Source: Pedobacter sp. Leaf41 | GTDB taxonomy: Bacteria; Bacteroidota; Bacteroidia; Sphingobacteriales; Sphingobacteriaceae | Reading direction: 5' to 3' | NCBI RefSeq assembly: GCF_001422545.1 | Contig: NZ_LMLE01000001.1 | Location: 249,373 to 313,372 of the forward strand | DNA: 64,000 bases | Shown here: piece by piece, positions 61,146-64,000 of the stretch | Position numbering within the stretch: the stretch's first letter is position 1 | Layout of the letters: each line of letters opens with the position of its first letter | Made by a program: the position numbers and the translations under genes | Notes under the pieces: model-generated | What the model was told of the DNA's origin: nothing | What the model saw: the letters and a program-made list of their open reading frames with translations, nothing else | Database searches by the model: none

Positions 61146-61565
61146 TTATTTTTTTGAGGTACGCATGGCTTTCACTGTTTTAATTCCAGAATCGGAAGAT
61201 AGCTTTGTGTATTCTTCTGTTTCCATTCCATAAATAGCAATTTTGCCTTCGTGGTTGGAGTGAACGCCAAAGCCGTATCGTTTTGTTAAAGGTGAAGCAC
61301 GAAAACAAGGTTGTCCTTTCGAGAAAAAGCTTTTCTTGGCTTCATCTTTTTCTGCTTCGCTGATATCGTTTCTTTCTGCGAAAACTTGAAATAACACATC
61401 ATCAGATGAGTATTTGTAAGGCTTTTTTGAGATCATTTCAAACTGTAATTCAGCAACCGTTTTATTGTTTCCTTTTAGTTTTGGTATTTCTCCGTGGATA
61501 ACCGGACAATCTTCTGCTACCTCAATAAAAGTGTCGAAATAGTTAGTGGTGTGAGTTTTGGTCAT
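61146..61565 (-). CDS. DUF6157 family protein
   Basis: 139 residues, cytoplasmic, no signal. The start THTTNYFDTFIEVAEDCPV and the end KRYGFGVHSNHEGKIAIYG are characteristic of DUF6157, widespread small proteins of unknown function. It ends 9 bases from the opposing dehydrogenase gene and faces away from the OsmC gene. Confidence 0.82.
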   Translation of the reverse strand: MTKTHTTNYFDTFIEVAEDCPVIHGEIPKLKGNNKTVAELQFEMISKKPYKYSSDDVLFQVFAERNDISEAEKDEAKKSFFSKGQPCFRASPLTKRYGFGVHSNHEGKIAIYGMETEEYTKLSSDSGIKTVKAMRTSKK

Positions 61566-61711
61566 GGGATGTGATTAAGTCTATTCAATTTCTAATTTTG
61601 GGCGGGAAATTTTTTCATTTTGATTCTAAATTAACAAACAATTGCGATTTCTTCTCGTAGTTTCCACCCTTATTTCCTAAATTGGAATACAATTTCTAAC
61701 TAAATTATATC

Positions 61712-62188
61712 ATGCCGAAAGATCATTTATACACTACCACCGTAACCTGGACGGGCAATAAGGGTTCTGGAACAATGGATTACCGCTCTTACGATCGCGA
61801 CTACGTTATTTCTGTACAAGGAAAAAGCGATATTTCTGGTTCATCAGATTCTGCCTTTCTTGGCGATAAATCTAAATATAACCCGGAAGATTTGTTATTG
61901 GCTTCTATTTCCAGTTGCCACATGCTTTGGTATTTGCACCTATGTTCTAAAAACGAAATAGTAGTTATCGATTATAAAGATGAGGCTGTCGGCACAATGG
62001 AAGAATCGGCAGATGGAAGTGGTAAGTTTAAGGAAGTAACCCTATATCCAAAGGTTTTAATAGCAGATAAGGAACACTTTGAATTGGCAGAGTCGTTGCA
62101 TGTAGAAGCGAACAAAATGTGTTTTATCGCCAACTCATTAAATTTTCCGGTTAAACACCAGCCTGGCTGTAAAGCGGAGAATAGCTAG
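61712..62188 (+). CDS. OsmC family peroxiredoxin-like protein
   Basis: 158 residues. Two redox-type Cys occur: ISSCHMLWYLHLC near 70 and PVKHQPGCKAE near 152, with MCFIANSLNFP between them. The family reduces organic peroxides with a dithiol partner in the cytoplasm. The N-terminus has the YTTTVTWTGNKGSGTMDY strand pair typical of the group. Single gene with a bidirectional terminator behind it. Confidence 0.9.
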   Translation: MPKDHLYTTTVTWTGNKGSGTMDYRSYDRDYVISVQGKSDISGSSDSAFLGDKSKYNPEDLLLASISSCHMLWYLHLCSKNEIVVIDYKDEAVGTMEESADGSGKFKEVTLYPKVLIADKEHFELAESLHVEANKMCFIANSLNFPVKHQPGCKAENS

Positions 62189-62214
62189 TATTTAGTATTT
62201 GGTAAAAAGTAGAA

Positions 62215-62260
62215 AGTTAAAAGTTGGCAGTTTATAATTAGAAACTGCCAACTTTTAACT
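62215..62260. terminator. bidirectional terminator
   Basis: A perfect 19-bp stem between 62215-62233 and 62242-62260 (AGTTAAAAGTTGGCAGTTT on the left) with an 8-base loop, between the OsmC gene and the M1 peptidase gene. Confidence 0.85.
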
Positions 62261-62264
62261 GCTA

Positions 62265-64000
62265 TTATTTTACAACAAAAACGTTATCATTTGGTGTGGC
62301 ATCTACATAAATACCATTATCCAAAGTAATCGACTTTATTTTACGGTTGGTGTTAATCGTCATGGTTAATTCTTTCTGATTGACCTTCCAAACCGCTGGT
62401 GTTTTATGAATGGTTTCTGTTTTACCTTCCGTATCGGTAACCAAAATATCAAATGGGATAGCAAAACCGCCAACATTTTTAATTACAAACGTTACTTTTC
62501 CTGATGAAATTTGCGGGTTACTCAGGGCCAAATCGAGGTAGTGATTGGTGAAAAACCAGTTCTGAAAAAACCAGTTTAGATTCTGCCCAGATCCTGTATT
62601 CATCGAATTAAAATAATCCCATGGGATGGGATGTTTACCATTCCAGGTGTTCATGTAATGATGAAGTGCTTTTTTAAATAAATCATCACCCAGCATATCT
62701 TTCAATGCCAGATAACTTAACGAAGCCTTTCCGTAAGAGTTATTTCCGTACCCGGCACCAGAAACCTGGTCAGACATCGAAATTACGGGTTGATCTTCTT
62801 CTGCAGATTTATCGTTAATATAGCTGTTAACCCTAAATTTTTTGTAAAAATCATCAGCAGCTTTTTTACCATGTTCGGCAATGCCGATTAAATATTCGAA
62901 CGTAGTTGCCCAACCTTCATCCATATAAGCATAACGTGTTTCATTTATGCCCATAAAGAAAGGAAAATAGGTATGCGCCACTTCATGGTCTTGAACCAGT
63001 TGAGCGAAAACCGGATCTCCGAAGTTAGAATCATTAACCATCATCGGGTATTCCATATCGGCAAAGCCTTGAAAAGCAATGCTTTTGGCGTAAGGATAAG
63101 GAATGCCAGGCCAGTTATTCGAGAACCAGGCCAGTGCATTAATGTTGTATTTTACCGAATTTAAAAAATCTTTTCCTGTTGTTGGGTTATAGGCTGCCTG
63201 TGCACTTGCCCTGCGACCGCTTTTTGAATCTACCACAACACTTCCACCATCCCAAACGTAGTGATTGCTCATGGCAAACGTTACATCAGGAATATGATTG
63301 GCCTTAAATTTCCATGTATTCCAATCTTTTTGAACCGTTACTTTACCATTTTTTAATTCATCTGCGGTAGCAATATTAATTACTCCATCTGTATCATATG
63401 ATTTTTTTAATCGAGCGGAGATTTCAGGCTGCAATACCTCATCAGGATTTAAGAAATCACCGGTAGCGTAAACCACGTAATCTTTTGGCACTGTTACTGA
63501 GAAAACATAATCGTTAAAATCATTGTAAAATTCCGCTCTGTCGGTATGTGGAATTCTGTCCCAACCATTGTAATCATCATAAACAGAAATACGGGGATAG
63601 CTGTAAGCCACAAAGAAAGAGTTTGGATCAATCTGTCCTTCGCGACCGCTTTCTTTTGATAAAGGATAATCCCATCCTATTTTAACAGATACTTTCGACT
63701 TTGGATTTAATGGCTTTTTCAAACGCACATTGCCAACCGTTCCCCAGTTTTTAGCATCTACTTTATACGTTTCTCCATCAACAGAAAACGATGAAATGTT
63801 TAGGCCTGTGGTTAAAAAATCTTCGCTTACAGCACCTCCACGTGGAGAAGTTGGCTTGTGTAAATTGTTTACAAAACGAATAGCCAGGGTTTTTAGCGTA
63901 TCGCTGCTGTTGTTGCTATATAAAATTTCTTCTTGTCCGCTAACAACTTTCGTAGCGGCATCTACTTTAATATCCATGGTGTATTTGCCATGATTTTGCC
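62265..64000 (-). CDS. M1 family zinc metallopeptidase, N-terminus beyond the window
   Basis: The frame is open to the last base, so the true start lies outside; about 577 residues are visible. The first visible ones (QNHGKYTMDIKVDAATK) are those of the N-terminal beta domain. Catalytic features: the substrate-anchoring GFADMEYPMM near 280 in the GAMEN position, the zinc motif HEVAHTYFP near 312 and DEGWATTFEY with the third ligand. C-terminal ~90 residues form a beta domain. The enzyme removes amino acids from peptide N-termini, probably in the periplasm. Ends 5 bases from the terminator at 62215-62260. Confidence 0.9.
   Translation of the reverse strand, partial: QNHGKYTMDIKVDAATKVVSGQEEILYSNNSSDTLKTLAIRFVNNLHKPTSPRGGAVSEDFLTTGLNISSFSVDGETYKVDAKNWGTVGNVRLKKPLNPKSKVSVKIGWDYPLSKESGREGQIDPNSFFVAYSYPRISVYDDYNGWDRIPHTDRAEFYNDFNDYVFSVTVPKDYVVYATGDFLNPDEVLQPEISARLKKSYDTDGVINIATADELKNGKVTVQKDWNTWKFKANHIPDVTFAMSNHYVWDGGSVVVDSKSGRRASAQAAYNPTTGKDFLNSVKYNINALAWFSNNWPGIPYPYAKSIAFQGFADMEYPMMVNDSNFGDPVFAQLVQDHEVAHTYFPFFMGINETRYAYMDEGWATTFEYLIGIAEHGKKAADDFYKKFRVNSYINDKSAEEDQPVISMSDQVSGAGYGNNSYGKASLSYLALKDMLGDDLFKKALHHYMNTWNGKHPIPWDYFNSMNTGSGQNLNWFFQNWFFTNHYLDLALSNPQISSGKVTFVIKNVGGFAIPFDILVTDTEGKTETIHKTPAVWKVNQKELTMTINTNRKIKSITLDNGIYVDATPNDNVFVVK

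Overview
The window reads as ordinary chromosome from a member of the Bacteroidota, most likely Pedobacter or a close Sphingobacteriaceae relative. The basis is AT-rich DNA, weak Shine-Dalgarno sites, promoters of the TTG-N19-TAnnTTTG type, SusC-type plug motifs, M56/TonB fusions, the IPExxxVDY protein beside pyk and acpP, and many small TonB C-terminal proteins. The genus is inferred from the gene set and was not checked by any search.

Region by region. 1-7.96 kb: end of a DUF1501 protein, small secreted and membrane proteins, a divergent App1 phosphatase / lipid kinase pair, an M23 peptidase, a hemolysin-III family protein, rbfA and hflX. 8.2-14 kb: pnuC-nadR NAD salvage operon, an atypical SDR, a DPP-IV peptidase. 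14.1-14.6 kb: tRNA-Ser(GGA), a GIY-YIG nuclease ORF and a broken second 5' half of the same tRNA. 14.6-23.1 kb: pyk, IPExxxVDY, acpP-fabF-rnc, an acyltransferase with an in-frame stop, yicC-gmk-nadD. 23.3-29.1 kb: a complete RND efflux operon. 29.5-35 kb: dapF, an HtrA protease, a Cys-rich four-helix protein, a cold-shock gene and a lipoprotein. 35.3-38.9 kb: succinate dehydrogenase/fumarate reductase CAB. 39.3-43.6 kb: a BlaI / M56 (BlaR1-like) / orphan-plug / TonB-domain cluster. 43.7-46.6 kb: a four-gene two-component operon and a solo LuxR regulator. 46.7-52.6 kb: M28 peptidase, ABC exporter operon and a divergent LytS/LytTR pair. 52.6-60 kb: an acyltransferase, an IS200-like transposase with a tandem palindrome array, NUDIX, and two consecutive outer-membrane receptors. 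60.2-64 kb: a 2-hydroxyacid dehydrogenase, DUF6157, OsmC and a truncated M1 peptidase.

The most interesting material is non-coding or architectural. (i) The GIY-YIG ORF lies between an intact tRNA-Ser and a 5'-half copy of it, which looks like a tRNA-targeting element that rebuilds its target. (ii) A RAYT-like transposase sits next to two ~241-bp tandem units full of short palindromes with CCTACGG / CCCGTAGGG cores, and a palindrome with the same core interrupts the broken tRNA. (iii) The BlaI-M56 cluster carries five TonB C-terminal domains and three SusC-type plug motifs without a single receptor barrel. (iv) An exact 14-bp direct repeat at 21-bp period lies between the LytTR pair and the ABC operon and looks like an operator.

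Where an upstream UUG codon extends a frame, I moved the start to the ATG that fits the family. In three cases (the IPExxxVDY gene, nadD and the 57.4 kb receptor) UUG appears to be the genuine start. Functions are assigned by motif recognition only.
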